Below, one piece after another: positions 53,801-62,953 of a DNA stretch of 64,000 nucleotides (the first letter of the stretch is position 1; each line of letters begins with the position of its first letter). The translations under genes were made by a program, and so were the position numbers. The notes under the pieces were generated by a model. It was not told where the DNA came from, did no database searches, and saw nothing but the letters and a program-made list of their open reading frames with translations. Source of the DNA: Roseomonas sp. (GTDB lineage Bacteria > Pseudomonadota > Alphaproteobacteria > Acetobacterales > Acetobacteraceae); NCBI GenBank assembly GCA_020249925.1, contig JADCER010000015.1, positions 81,496 to 145,495 of the forward strand, given 5' to 3'.

Positions 53801-56800
53801 TGTCTTCCGGCGATGGCGCGGCCTTCAGACTCTCCCAAGCGTCCCAGGTGAGCGCAATCGCCTCTGGCACCGCACCAGCGGCGCCGGCCTTTGCCGCGCC
53901 AATCGCGCGGTAATGAATACGCCGCCCGCTTGCGCCCAAAACGGCCAAGGCGCCACGCGTCAAGGCGCCCCCGGCGCCAAGCTCCAAAACCCGGAGCGGC
54001 CGATCCTTGGGCCAGGCTTCTGCCAGAACGCGCAGTCCAGCCAAAAGCGGTTCGGTCAGGGCGAGAATGGCGCCGCCGAAGGCCGGTGGTGGCGCGACCG
54101 TAATCGCCTCACCACGCAATGCGGGCACCATTTGCTCTCCAGCCCGCGCGAGCCAGGCAAGGTCAAGTGCCAGACCGGGTTGTTCGGCCAGAACTTCGCG
54201 CCAGATCGCTTCGGCGGGTGGCAAGGGCTGATCCTCGATGATGCGCCAACCCTCGGCTGCGGGTTCCGCCGCACCCGCTGCCGCAAGAATACGCCAAACT
54301 GCGGTGCGATAAGGGCTGGGTGGCGCCGGCGCATCACGCAAGGCGGGCAGCGCCAAAGCGGCCAGATAGGCTTCCAGCAACAGCGTTGCTTCTGTCAGCG
54401 GCGCTGCCTGATCCTGGCTGCGGATGGCCGCAATGATCGCCGCCCATTCGAGAGGCCTTGGCTGGCCGGGCAGCGGCCTGAGGCTCGGCACCGGATCAAG
54501 CCGGAAGGCCAAGCTTTCCAGCTTTTCCCGGCCCGGGCGCGGCATGCGCTGAAACCAGATATCCTCAAGCGTCGCAATCACCTCGCCACTGGCATCGCGC
54601 AGCGTGAGGTTGGCCGCGAAAAGCCTTGCGCCGCGTCGGCCGGGGAAGATTTCCGCCGTGGCAATGGGCTTAACATCACGCCGCGCACAAAGCCTGCCGA
54701 TGCGCACGGGAAAAATGGCTTCGTCAGCACCCAAGCCCTGACCGAGCATGAAGGCGAAAAGCCCCTGCAAGGCACCATCCAACAGCGCAGGATGCAGCAT
54801 GAAACCGGCATGATCCGGTGCAGCTTCGGGCAAAACAAGCTGCGCCAGCGCGGCCGCCCCGCTTTGATCCCGTGCCACGGCATGCAAGCTTTGAAAGGCC
54901 GGCCCGTAATCCAACCCATGGCGCGCGGCGAAGGTGATCACTTCAGAACCGGGGATCTGTCTTGCCCCCGCGAGCGCCAAGGCCGGCGCCTCCGGCATGC
55001 GCGGCAGGACCGCAAGGCGTGCGCGGGCGCAAAGGGTCGGTTCATCCTCCGCAAGGCGCGGGCGCGCTGCCAGGGTGAAGCCGCCTTCACCATCTGTCGC
55101 AAAGCGCAATTGCACCTGGCTTTCATCATTCAGGGTGACGGCGCGCAGAATGGCGAGGTCCTGAACCTCCAGCACTGGTGCTTCGGGATGGATCAGGGCG
55201 GCAGCGGCCAAGGCCGCTTCCGCCATGGCGGCGGCGGGCAGCACGGCTTCGTCGAATAATCTGTGATCGCCGAGCCAGGGCATCGCCTTCGTATCGAACC
55301 ATTGTGTCCAAAGCCCCGGCGCCGTGCCGTGGCGGAAGCCAAGCAGCGGGTGGTCATTGTCGGGATCGGTCTGGCGCGCGCTTTCCACCGAAGGATGGAA
55401 CCAGATGGGCCGCCGCGCAAAGGGTGTGGCTGGCAGCTTGGCGCGTTCTGCCCTGCCCTTGAAGGCGGATGCGCTGCGCGGATCGGCCCCCGATGCGATG
55501 GTGCGATCAGCGATGGCGGGGAAGGGATCGCCCGCTGCATCATTGCGCTTCAGGCTTGAAAGCACGGCGCCTTCCACCGCCTGCGCCCGCAGCGTCTCAC
55601 GCAGGTAATTCTGCAAGACAGGGGCCGGGCCGATTTCCAGGAAAAGCCGCGCCCCCTGGCGCGCTGCTTCGGCAATAGCCGCATGAAACCGCACGGGTTC
55701 GCGTAAATTGCTCCACCAATAAGCGCCACCTGCTTCAACTCCTGGCAAGGACTTGCCAGTGACTGAAGAAATCATCGGGCAAGCGCCAGGCCTGGTGCTG
55801 AGCCCTGCCAAATCCTGCAAGAGTCCCGCGCGCACCGGTTCCATGGCCGCGCTATGGAAGGCATAATCCAGATCAAGCGGGATCGCGACCATGCGCGCCG
55901 CCTCAGCCGCCTGGCATAGCCGCCCAATCGCCGCCGCAGGCCCTGCGATGGTGAGCGCGGCTGGCGCATTGATGGCGGCGATTTCAAGCCCAGGCCCACA
56001 TTCTTCCAGCAAAGGCGCGATGGCTTCTTGTGTGGCGCCAATCGCCGCCATGCGCCCGTGGCCTTTTGTTGCATGCTGGTGCCGGCTGCGCGCCACGATC
56101 AAGGCCGCCGCCTGATCCAAGGAGAGTATCCCCGCCGCTTGCGCCGCTGCCACTTCACCAACCGAATGGCCAATCACCAGATCGGGGCAAATGCCTTCCG
56201 CCTTCAGCGCCGCCAGCACACCCATCTGCACCGCAAAAAGCAAAGGCTGGGCAAGGTCAGTCCCGGCCAAGGCCGTAGCGCTGACGCCCGCCTTGATCAA
56301 GGCGGCTGGCGAAACACCAAGCCTTGGGGCAAGTGCGGCATCGGCGGCGAGCACTGCGCGCCGGAAGACGGGCGAGGCACGAAACGCCTCCCGCGCCATG
56401 CCGGCATGCTGCGCGCCATTGCCGCTGAAGACAAAGGCAATGCCGCCACCGAGTGCGACACCTTGCATCGCGCCGGCCTCACGCTCCCCAGCTGCCCAGG
56501 CGGCCAGCTGCTCGGAAAGTGCAGCACCATCCGCCCCGCGCAGCACAAGCCGATGCGCCGCCAGATCACGATGCCTTGCCTGACCGCGCGCGAGCGCAGC
56601 CGTCTGGACACCATTTGCGCCCACCAGAGCATCACGCCAGGCCGCCACCGAAAGCCGCAATGCCTCGGCAGAGCGTGCCGAGAGTATCAGCGGTGGGGCG
56701 GACTTTGCCTTGGCGGCGTGCCCAATAGGCGCCACAGGCGCGCGGCCCAAAAGCGCCGCAGCATTGGTGCCACCAAAGCCGAAAGCATTGACGCCCATCA

Positions 56801-58046
56801 CGGCGTCATCGGCGATGGCGATGGCCTCGGTCACGCGCGGCACATTCAGGTTCAAATCCGCAAAATCAATCGCCGGATTGGGGTTCGCGAAATGCAGTGC
56901 GCGCGGGATGAAACCCTGTTCCAGCATCAGCATGGCCTTAAGCAGGCCAGCCATTCCGGCGCCCGCTTCCAGATGGCCGATATTCGCCTTGGCGGAGCCG
57001 ATCGGCAGCGGCGCGCTGCGATGCCGCGCAATCGCTTGCCCAATTGCCCAGGCCTCGGCCGGGTCGCCTGCCTGGGTGCCGGTGCCATGCGACTCAAACG
57101 CCATGAAGCGATCCGCGGCTACCGCCGTTTTTTCCAGCAGATTCTTCAGCAAAACCGCCTGCGCATCGCGATTGGGCAGTGAAATGCCAATGGTGCGCCC
57201 GGCTGTATTGCTGGCAGTGCCAAGCAGCAGCGCACGGATCGGCTCCCGCGCCGCCTTCGCATCAGCAAGGCGGCGCAGGATGACAATGCCCGCGCCTTCC
57301 GCGCGCACATACCCATCCGCCGCCGCATCAAACACCTGGCAGCGCCCGCGGGGCGAGAGCATGCCAGCGCGCGAAAAGCCGATGAAGGCATAGGGCGAGA
57401 GCAGCAGATTGACCCCGCCCACCACGGCGGCTTCCAGGCTTGGATCTTCCGCCAAGGCGCGTGCGGCGAGATGCAGCGCCACCAGCGAGGATGAGCAGGC
57501 GGTATCAATGGTCTGCGCGCCACCGCGCAGGTCAAAGACATGGCCGATGCGATTGGACAGGATGGAAAGCGCATTGCCGGTCATCAGGAAGCGATCAGTC
57601 GCCGCCGGGTCCTGCAGCCTTATCTCAGCGAAATCGGTCGAAGACCCCCCGATGAAAACCGCGATATTGCGCCCGGCAAGGCTTTCGGGACGCAGCCCCG
57701 CATCCTCAAAGGCGTCGCGCGTGACTTCCAACAATAATCTTTGCTGCGGGTCGGTTTCAGTCACCTCACGCGGGGAAAGCCCGAAGGCTTCCGCGTCAAA
57801 ACCCCGGATATCGCCAATCGTGCCGGCAGCAAAACTGTAACTGCGGCCCGCTTCGCCTGAGCGCGGGTGATACCAGCGTGCCTTTTGGAACCGGTCATCG
57901 GGAATTTCGGTAACGGCATCCACACCGCAGCGCAGCAGATCGGCATAGGCCGCAAGATCAGACGCGCCGGGTAGCCTTGCTGCCGCGCCAATAATGGCGA
58001 TGGGGTCGGGGCCTTGTACCCCTTTGCTTTTGGATCGGCCCGGCAT
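50838..58046 (-). CDS. Single-module reducing type I polyketide synthase: KS-AT-DH-(degenerate cMT/psiKR)-ER-KR-ACP, no TE
   Basis: KS TIDTACSSSLVALH; AT GHSVGEVAAA and YAFHS; DH WLGDHRLFDEAVLP and HPALLDGALQ; cMT-like LRVLELGAGGALT; ER RVLIHGGAGGVGLAALQIAKAAGA; KR CYVVLGGTQGFGLE and SSATTVFGNPGQANYVAAN; ACP LPGLGLDSLGGIELRMALE near the C-terminus. Start trimmed to MPGRSKSKGVQGPDPIAIIG. Confidence 0.95.
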   Translation of the reverse strand: MPGRSKSKGVQGPDPIAIIGAAARLPGASDLAAYADLLRCGVDAVTEIPDDRFQKARWYHPRSGEAGRSYSFAAGTIGDIRGFDAEAFGLSPREVTETDPQQRLLLEVTRDAFEDAGLRPESLAGRNIAVFIGGSSTDFAEIRLQDPAATDRFLMTGNALSILSNRIGHVFDLRGGAQTIDTACSSSLVALHLAARALAEDPSLEAAVVGGVNLLLSPYAFIGFSRAGMLSPRGRCQVFDAAADGYVRAEGAGIVILRRLADAKAAREPIRALLLGTASNTAGRTIGISLPNRDAQAVLLKNLLEKTAVAADRFMAFESHGTGTQAGDPAEAWAIGQAIARHRSAPLPIGSAKANIGHLEAGAGMAGLLKAMLMLEQGFIPRALHFANPNPAIDFADLNLNVPRVTEAIAIADDAVMGVNAFGFGGTNAAALLGRAPVAPIGHAAKAKSAPPLILSARSAEALRLSVAAWRDALVGANGVQTAALARGQARHRDLAAHRLVLRGADGAALSEQLAAWAAGEREAGAMQGVALGGGIAFVFSGNGAQHAGMAREAFRASPVFRRAVLAADAALAPRLGVSPAALIKAGVSATALAGTDLAQPLLFAVQMGVLAALKAEGICPDLVIGHSVGEVAAAQAAGILSLDQAAALIVARSRHQHATKGHGRMAAIGATQEAIAPLLEECGPGLEIAAINAPAALTIAGPAAAIGRLCQAAEAARMVAIPLDLDYAFHSAAMEPVRAGLLQDLAGLSTRPGACPMISSVTGKSLPGVEAGGAYWWSNLREPVRFHAAIAEAARQGARLFLEIGPAPVLQNYLRETLRAQAVEGAVLSSLKRNDAAGDPFPAIADRTIASGADPRSASAFKGRAERAKLPATPFARRPIWFHPSVESARQTDPDNDHPLLGFRHGTAPGLWTQWFDTKAMPWLGDHRLFDEAVLPAAAMAEAALAAAALIHPEAPVLEVQDLAILRAVTLNDESQVQLRFATDGEGGFTLAARPRLAEDEPTLCARARLAVLPRMPEAPALALAGARQIPGSEVITFAARHGLDYGPAFQSLHAVARDQSGAAALAQLVLPEAAPDHAGFMLHPALLDGALQGLFAFMLGQGLGADEAIFPVRIGRLCARRDVKPIATAEIFPGRRGARLFAANLTLRDASGEVIATLEDIWFQRMPRPGREKLESLAFRLDPVPSLRPLPGQPRPLEWAAIIAAIRSQDQAAPLTEATLLLEAYLAALALPALRDAPAPPSPYRTAVWRILAAAGAAEPAAEGWRIIEDQPLPPAEAIWREVLAEQPGLALDLAWLARAGEQMVPALRGEAITVAPPPAFGGAILALTEPLLAGLRVLAEAWPKDRPLRVLELGAGGALTRGALAVLGASGRRIHYRAIGAAKAGAAGAVPEAIALTWDAWESLKAAPSPEDKADVILGLAPAALTRDGLGLLDGLALQAAPGAALLLAEPAPGAVWNFVLGQDPAWWRDDPEGALPDASSWRTALAIAGWDGAEIMALDAPPWPAILISGQMAPARLVEPDHEAIAPGVILADAKTMALARAIAARNASGETTILDLDEVPPPRALRGADILVLTGMAEPAAALAAITALVTAADGVARRVMLVAEAEAARAAALLGLGRVLANEIPGLRLRRVTVAPGMTPEELAPRLLAKWAGDAPEVHLSETGRFEPLFRPGLPSAAPAFPSRLAIEQPGQLASLAWKHLGEIPRPGPGEVRLRICATGLNFRDVMWAQGLLPEDMLMDGFAGPSLGMECAGIVEEVGIGVGLQPGAKVFGFAPAAFATHALTRAEAVQPIPSGLSPEAAATIPVAFITAAYALETLARLRPNERVLIHGGAGGVGLAALQIAKAAGALVATTAGTPEKRAFLRQLGADLVLDSRDAGFADALRAAWPDGVDVVLNSLAGIAMERSLALLAPFGRFIELGKRDFAEGRRAGLGAFRRNISYFALDADALPRARPALAEALLRDIAARLADGTLLPLPFRAFEATEAEAAFRQLQASSHIGKLVISPPQESAAGNAPWQPDEAGCYVVLGGTQGFGLECAKWLAAAGARRIALLSRRGAATPGMDAALRILAALGARASAHACDATDHAALGAVLAALRAEGAPIRGVVQAAAVFADGAAARQDQARFARVLAPKLLVAEALEALTAADPLHLFLLFSSATTVFGNPGQANYVAANAALEGLARRRHAEGKPALAVGWGPISDVGVLTRAAATAEKLERLSGAKPMAAQEALSALPALIGAGAPVIHLARMNWAGMQAALPIMAEPAFTALGSQMTARDTDGAALRARLLTLAPEAARAELLALAREEMARILRLPLEAVRVDQPLPGLGLDSLGGIELRMALERRLGISVPLTAVTEDLTLAILVQRVAGVLFKEDADIATLEALIETHEPEAAT

Positions 58047-58053
58047 GGCTGCC

Positions 58054-59358
58054 TCAAGGGCCTTGTGCCAGGGGAGCGGGCATCCTTGCTTCGGCCACCT
58101 CATTGACAGCCTCGGCAGGATTGCGGGGCGCTTTCCTTGCCTGCCCTGCATAGGCTATCTGCCGCAGCCAGGGTTCCACCATGGCGAAATGCTGTTCCCA
58201 ACTTGGTTGCGGCCAGAAGCCCATGCGTTCCAATTGGGCTTCGCGCATCCCGCTATCGGGCTCCATATAGTTCAGGATCAGGCGCCGCCAGCCAAGCCCA
58301 TCAAGCGGGTCGAGAAATTCCGGCACATCCCCGCCAACTTCCCGCAGCGCCGGTAAGTCCGAACAAATGGCAGGCACGCCAAGCGCCAAGGCTTCGGCAA
58401 GCGGCAGGCCATACCCCTCAGTAAAGGAGGGAAAAAGCAGCGCCCGCGCGCCTTGCAGCAGGCTTGCAACCGCCTTGTCGGGCAGGCCGTTGTATTCACG
58501 CACAAGGCCTATCAATGCCGGGCAGCGATCCAGCATATCCACGATATTCTCATTTTCCCATCCGCGCCGACCAATCAGCAAAAGCTTCGGCGCTTCAATG
58601 CCAAGGCGCTCTGCGAGGACACGCCAAGTGTTCAAAAGCAGCAGATGATTCTTGCGTGGTTCAATCGTGCCAATGCATACGAAGTAAGCGCCGGTAGGCA
58701 CAGGGTAATGCGGGTCAGGAATTGGCGTATCAAGCCCAAGCGGTGCGCAAAGACGCGGCAGCTGCTGCGCGCCCCGCAGCAACTGGGGTGCCAAATCATC
58801 TGCTGTCGCCTCAGAATTGACAATGATGCCATCCGCCAGACCGGCGAAGGTTTCAATGCGGCGCAAGTGACGCCTGGCCCCGGCCGGAGAGGTGTATTCA
58901 GGGTAAGCCAGTGGAATAAGATCATGCACGAGAGGGGTAAATTTCACCCCTTTGCGCTTGATGGCCGCGATCGGGCGAGGCCGATCAGCCAAGGTATGCG
59001 ACACCAGCAAATAGACGCTTTGCTCCGGCGTCTTCAACGCGCGCGCCAATTCCAGCACGCCACGACCCAGCGCAAGCCTGATCATCGCTTCACGTGCAAG
59101 CCGCGCGGCCGGCTTCGCCGCATCTTCCCAGCCCGGTGCGCCAAGGCGACGCATTTCAAGCGCCAAAACGAATTCTGCCACCAGGGCGTGAGGCACCGCG
59201 CAGGCAGTGTCGAACGGGCTTCTCAAAATGAAGGTCACGCGGTCAGGGTCTTGCTTTACCCAATGCCGCGCATAGGCAAGCTCCACCCGATCGATACCAG
59301 TTGGCATGGAGCGCCAAGCACCGATAACCAAGCGCGAGATGTCGAGGAAAACCCTCAA
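58054..59358 (-). CDS. Glycosyltransferase family 4 (group 1)
   Basis: FVCIGTIEPRKNHLLLLNTWRVLAERLGIEAPKLLLIGRRGWENENIVDML...ARALLFPSFTEGYGLPLAEALALGVPAICSDLPALREVGGD. Confidence 0.92.
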   Translation of the reverse strand: MRVFLDISRLVIGAWRSMPTGIDRVELAYARHWVKQDPDRVTFILRSPFDTACAVPHALVAEFVLALEMRRLGAPGWEDAAKPAARLAREAMIRLALGRGVLELARALKTPEQSVYLLVSHTLADRPRPIAAIKRKGVKFTPLVHDLIPLAYPEYTSPAGARRHLRRIETFAGLADGIIVNSEATADDLAPQLLRGAQQLPRLCAPLGLDTPIPDPHYPVPTGAYFVCIGTIEPRKNHLLLLNTWRVLAERLGIEAPKLLLIGRRGWENENIVDMLDRCPALIGLVREYNGLPDKAVASLLQGARALLFPSFTEGYGLPLAEALALGVPAICSDLPALREVGGDVPEFLDPLDGLGWRRLILNYMEPDSGMREAQLERMGFWPQPSWEQHFAMVEPWLRQIAYAGQARKAPRNPAEAVNEVAEARMPAPLAQGP

Positions 59359-59604
59359 ACGTCAACCCTTCCCGAGACGTAGCCAGCCACGTAATAGCAC
59401 AACGTACTGAAATCGGGGGTAAACTTCAATTTGCACGCAAACAAAACCCTGAGGCACGGCAGGAGAACAAGGATGAGCCGCCCGAGCGGCTGCCTGCAAA
59501 GCCGTTGGGCATTTCCCAAAATTTGGATAAGGGATGATCAAAACCCTGCCCTTGCTCCTCGGGCGGCAAGATGGTCTCATTTATCGGTGCGTAAGGATCC
59601 TGGC

Positions 59605-60036
59605 ATGTCTATTTGGAGACGCCCCGCTACCCCCGAAACCATTGAATCTCGGCTGGCCAATAGCCTGCCAGGCGCCTTTGGCATCAGAATAGTTGAGGTC
59701 GGGGCGGATTTCCTGCGCGCAGAAATGCCGGTTGATCGGCGCCATGTGCAGCCTTACGGCATTTTACATGGCGGCGCCTCGGTCGTGCTGGCTGAAACGC
59801 TCGGCAGCATTGCCACCACCCTGACCCTGCCCGAGGGCCAAAATGCGGTGGGGCTGGAGGTGAATGCCAACCATGTCTCTGCCGTGCCGGAGGGCGAAAC
59901 CGTGACGGCCCTATGCCGGCCCCTCCATCTCGGCCGGCGCACCCAGGTCTGGCAGACGGAAATCCATCGGCCCAATGGCAAGCTGGCCTGCGTATCGCGC
60001 CTCACCACCGCGGTGCTGGACCGCAAGACCGATTAG
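59605..60036 (+). CDS. PaaI-family hotdog thioesterase
   Basis: MSIWRRPATPETIESRLANSLPGAFGIRIVEVGADFLRAEMPVDRRHVQPYGILHGGASVVLAETLGSIA. Confidence 0.9.
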   Translation: MSIWRRPATPETIESRLANSLPGAFGIRIVEVGADFLRAEMPVDRRHVQPYGILHGGASVVLAETLGSIATTLTLPEGQNAVGLEVNANHVSAVPEGETVTALCRPLHLGRRTQVWQTEIHRPNGKLACVSRLTTAVLDRKTD

Positions 60037-60192
60037 GCGCGGCCCTTCTTCCGCGCGGAACCGGCATGGCCATGGCGCGATGCGGCAAAACAGGTCACGC
60101 TATGCTGTCTGCCACGCAATAGGCCGATGAAGTTGGCTGGAACGGTACCACCTGCCGCACGCGCCAATTTTTGGATTGTTTTTGGAGATGTC

Positions 60193-60252
60193 ATGACTGT
60201 GGATCATCTGATTGAACGGCCAAGCGCCGCAGCACCAGGGGTGGCGATATGA
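60193..60252 (+). CDS. Putative 19-aa leader peptide upstream of asparaginase
   Basis: ATG at 60193 after TTTTTGGAGATGTC; MTVDHLIERPSAAAPGVAI*; stop overlaps the asparaginase ATG (ATGA). Confidence 0.45.
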   Translation: MTVDHLIERPSAAAPGVAI

Positions 60253-61244
60253 AGCCGCGCGTTGCCGTGATTGGCACGGGCGGTACGATTTCCTCCATGG
60301 GCACAGGACCGCTTGATATCCTGGATTATCTGGCCAATGGCACAGTCTTGGATGTGAATGGGCTGCTGGCGCGCATTCCCGAGGCAGCGCTGGTCGCGGA
60401 TGTTGTGCCAGTGCCCTTCCGCGCCATTCCCTCCACGCAATTGGCCTGGCCGGAATGGAAGGAATTGCTTGGGCTTTGCCATAGGCTTGCTGCGGAAGAC
60501 CCGAAGCTTGCCGGCATTGTCATTACCCATGGAACGGCAAGCCTTGAGGAAACCGCGTATTTCCTTTCGCTCACGCTGAAAATCGCGATTCCCGTGGTGC
60601 TGGTTGGCGCGCAGCGCCCGGCATCCGCGCTTTCCGGTGATGGGCCGATGAATATCGTCAATGCCATTCGTGTCGCGGCTGATCCGGGCGCGCGCTGGCT
60701 TGGCGCCTTGGTGCTGTTGAATGACGAGATTCAGGCGGCCCGCGATGTGACGAAAACTTCCACGTTGCGCATGCAAACCTTCCGCACGGCGGATTTCGGC
60801 GCGCTGGGTCATGCCGATGGCGATATGATTGCCTGGTACCGCAAGCCCATTCGCAAGATTGCCCCCGATACAGAATTTGATGTGCGCGGGCTGGATGCGC
60901 TGCCGCGTGTTGATATTGCCTATTGCTATGCCGGGGCGGATGGCGCGGCGATTGATGCCTTTGTCGCTGCCGGCGCCAAGGGCATTGTGACCGCAGGCTT
61001 CGCGCCTGGCTATATCACGCCCGCCATGGTGAAGGCGGGTGAAGCAGCGGTCGCAGCCGGGGTGAAGCTGGTGCTTTCCAGCCGCGCCGGATCGGGCCGC
61101 ACCTTCCGCACGCAGCGCGGCGATAAATCCGGTTTTATCAGTGCCGATAACCTGACCCCGCAGAAGGCGCGCATCCTGCTTTCGCTTGCGCTCACCAAGG
61201 GGCTCGATAATGATGGCATCAGGCGCGTTTTCGCGACCTATTGA
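60249..61244 (+). CDS. L-asparaginase/glutaminase family protein
   Basis: MKPRVAVIGTGGTISSMGTG; IVITHGTASLEETAYFLSLTL; ALSGDGPMNIVNAI. Confidence 0.92.
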   Translation: MKPRVAVIGTGGTISSMGTGPLDILDYLANGTVLDVNGLLARIPEAALVADVVPVPFRAIPSTQLAWPEWKELLGLCHRLAAEDPKLAGIVITHGTASLEETAYFLSLTLKIAIPVVLVGAQRPASALSGDGPMNIVNAIRVAADPGARWLGALVLLNDEIQAARDVTKTSTLRMQTFRTADFGALGHADGDMIAWYRKPIRKIAPDTEFDVRGLDALPRVDIAYCYAGADGAAIDAFVAAGAKGIVTAGFAPGYITPAMVKAGEAAVAAGVKLVLSSRAGSGRTFRTQRGDKSGFISADNLTPQKARILLSLALTKGLDNDGIRRVFATY

Positions 61245-61885
61245 TGATGGTATCGCGCCAAGCCGCTGCCCCTGAACGCGCCTGGGTGCGTTTGCCTTCG
61301 GGGCGGCGGCTTGATCTGCTTTCCCCCACCCCCTTCGATTGGACGGATGATGATCTGGCGACAGGGCTTGCGCGTACCTTTCGCTGGGGCGGGCATTCCA
61401 TCTGGCCGGAACCGCTTTCCGTCGCGCAGCACGCGCTTTTTGTGCTGCAACTCCGCCGCCAGCGCACGCGCCATTGGCTGACGCCGCCCGAGGAATTGCG
61501 CGAATTGCTGCATGATGCGGATGAGGGCCTGATCAATTTCGATTGCATCTCGCCGCTTAAGCCCTTTTTGGGGGAGCGTTTCGCGGCCTTGCAGGCAAGC
61601 CTTTCTGCGGTGGTGGCGCTGCGCTACCGCCTGCCGGCCTGGGGCGTGGAAGACAAGCGCGCGCATAAGGCTGCCGATATCGCGGCAGCGGCGGCCGAGG
61701 CTGTGCATGTTGCCGGCTGGACAGAGGCAGAGATGCGCGAGACGCTGGGCATCCGCGCTGCCGTTTTGGCGCGCGATCCCTTGGCCGCGCGTTATGGCGG
61801 GGAGGCCTGGCGCCCCTGGCCACCCGCGCTGGCGGCGCAGCGTTTTTTGGCGGAACTGACGCAGTTGCAGGCGAAGGCCGGTTGA
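61244..61885 (+). CDS. HD-domain phosphohydrolase-like protein
   Basis: LSVAQHALFVLQLRR...EELRELLHDADEGLINFDCISPLKPFL; H...HD pattern as in YfbR-like hydrolases; overlaps the asparaginase stop. Confidence 0.7.
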   Translation: MMVSRQAAAPERAWVRLPSGRRLDLLSPTPFDWTDDDLATGLARTFRWGGHSIWPEPLSVAQHALFVLQLRRQRTRHWLTPPEELRELLHDADEGLINFDCISPLKPFLGERFAALQASLSAVVALRYRLPAWGVEDKRAHKAADIAAAAAEAVHVAGWTEAEMRETLGIRAAVLARDPLAARYGGEAWRPWPPALAAQRFLAELTQLQAKAG

Positions 61886-61887
61886 AA

Positions 61888-62865
61888 CTACTCCCGCGGA
61901 ATCCCCGCCTTTTCGATCACATCGCACCATAGCGGCACTTCGCGCGCAATCCGTTGCGCCAGACCTTCCGGCCCGCGCGCATTCAGCGTGAAACCAGCAC
62001 CAAGCAACCGATTGCGAGTCTCTGCCTCATTCAACAGCGCCATCGCCACTTGCGCGCAGCGATCCAGAATTGCCTGCGGCGTCCCGGCGGGGGCTAGCAA
62101 GCCCTGGAAGGTTTCCGAAACAAAACCATCATAGCCAAGCTCCACCATCGTCGGCAGATCGGGCAAATCATGCCAGCGCCTCTCCCCGGTAATGGCCAAG
62201 GCGCGCAAGGTGCCAGCCTTGATCAGCGCATGCGCCGGCGGCAGCGCGGCCACACCAATTGGCGTCGTGCCGGCCAGCACCGCTTGCACCGCCTGCGCCG
62301 CGCTTTGATGCGTCACTTGCACCAATTCAATCCCGGTGCGCAGCCGCAGCAATTCGGCCGTCAGATGCGGCGTGGAACCCAAGCCCGGATTGGCGATATT
62401 GAGCCCGCCCGGTGTCGCCTTGGCGCGCGCCACAAGATCAGCAACGGAATTGATGCCGCTATCAGGCCTGGTCAGGATGGTATTGGGCGAAGCCCCCAAT
62501 TCCGTGATCGGCGCGAAATCCCGGGCGATATCATAGCCGGGGTTGCGAAACAGTGTCGGGTTCACAACGAAACCGGTGGACGTCACCAGCAGCGTATAGC
62601 CATCGGGTGCGCTCCGCGCCGCATGGGCGATGCCGACATTGCCGCTGGCACCGGGGCGGTTTTCCACCACCACCGGCCGGCCAAGCGCTGAGGATAAGCC
62701 AGGTGCAATCACCCGCGCCATGACATCGGTGGGACCACCAGGCCCGAAAGGCACCACCAGGCGAATGCTGCGTGATGGCCAAATATCAGCGCTCTGCGCG
62801 CGGGCCAAAGCGGGCGCGGCCAGAAGCCCCAAAGCGGCCCGGCGCGTGAGACGCAAATCAACCAT
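61888..62865 (-). CDS. Tripartite tricarboxylate transporter (Bug/TctC) substrate-binding protein
   Basis: DIWPSRSIRLVVPFGPGGPTDVMARVIAPGLSSALGRPVVVENRPGASGNVGIAHAARSAPDGYTLL. Confidence 0.92.
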   Translation of the reverse strand: MVDLRLTRRAALGLLAAPALARAQSADIWPSRSIRLVVPFGPGGPTDVMARVIAPGLSSALGRPVVVENRPGASGNVGIAHAARSAPDGYTLLVTSTGFVVNPTLFRNPGYDIARDFAPITELGASPNTILTRPDSGINSVADLVARAKATPGGLNIANPGLGSTPHLTAELLRLRTGIELVQVTHQSAAQAVQAVLAGTTPIGVAALPPAHALIKAGTLRALAITGERRWHDLPDLPTMVELGYDGFVSETFQGLLAPAGTPQAILDRCAQVAMALLNEAETRNRLLGAGFTLNARGPEGLAQRIAREVPLWCDVIEKAGIPRE

Positions 62866-62953
62866 GGCGGCGATCTCCCCTTCTTGCCACGTTTGTTTTG
62901 TGGCTGTCGGGAAAGGCTGAAACCGGATCAGGCCAAGGTCAAGCGCGAAGGTT

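Noticed and set aside
51573-57182. Long plus-strand ORFs opposite the PKS (51573-52649, 53913-55259, 56028-57182)
   Set aside because: Antisense shadow ORFs over conserved PKS domains; no recognisable protein motif.
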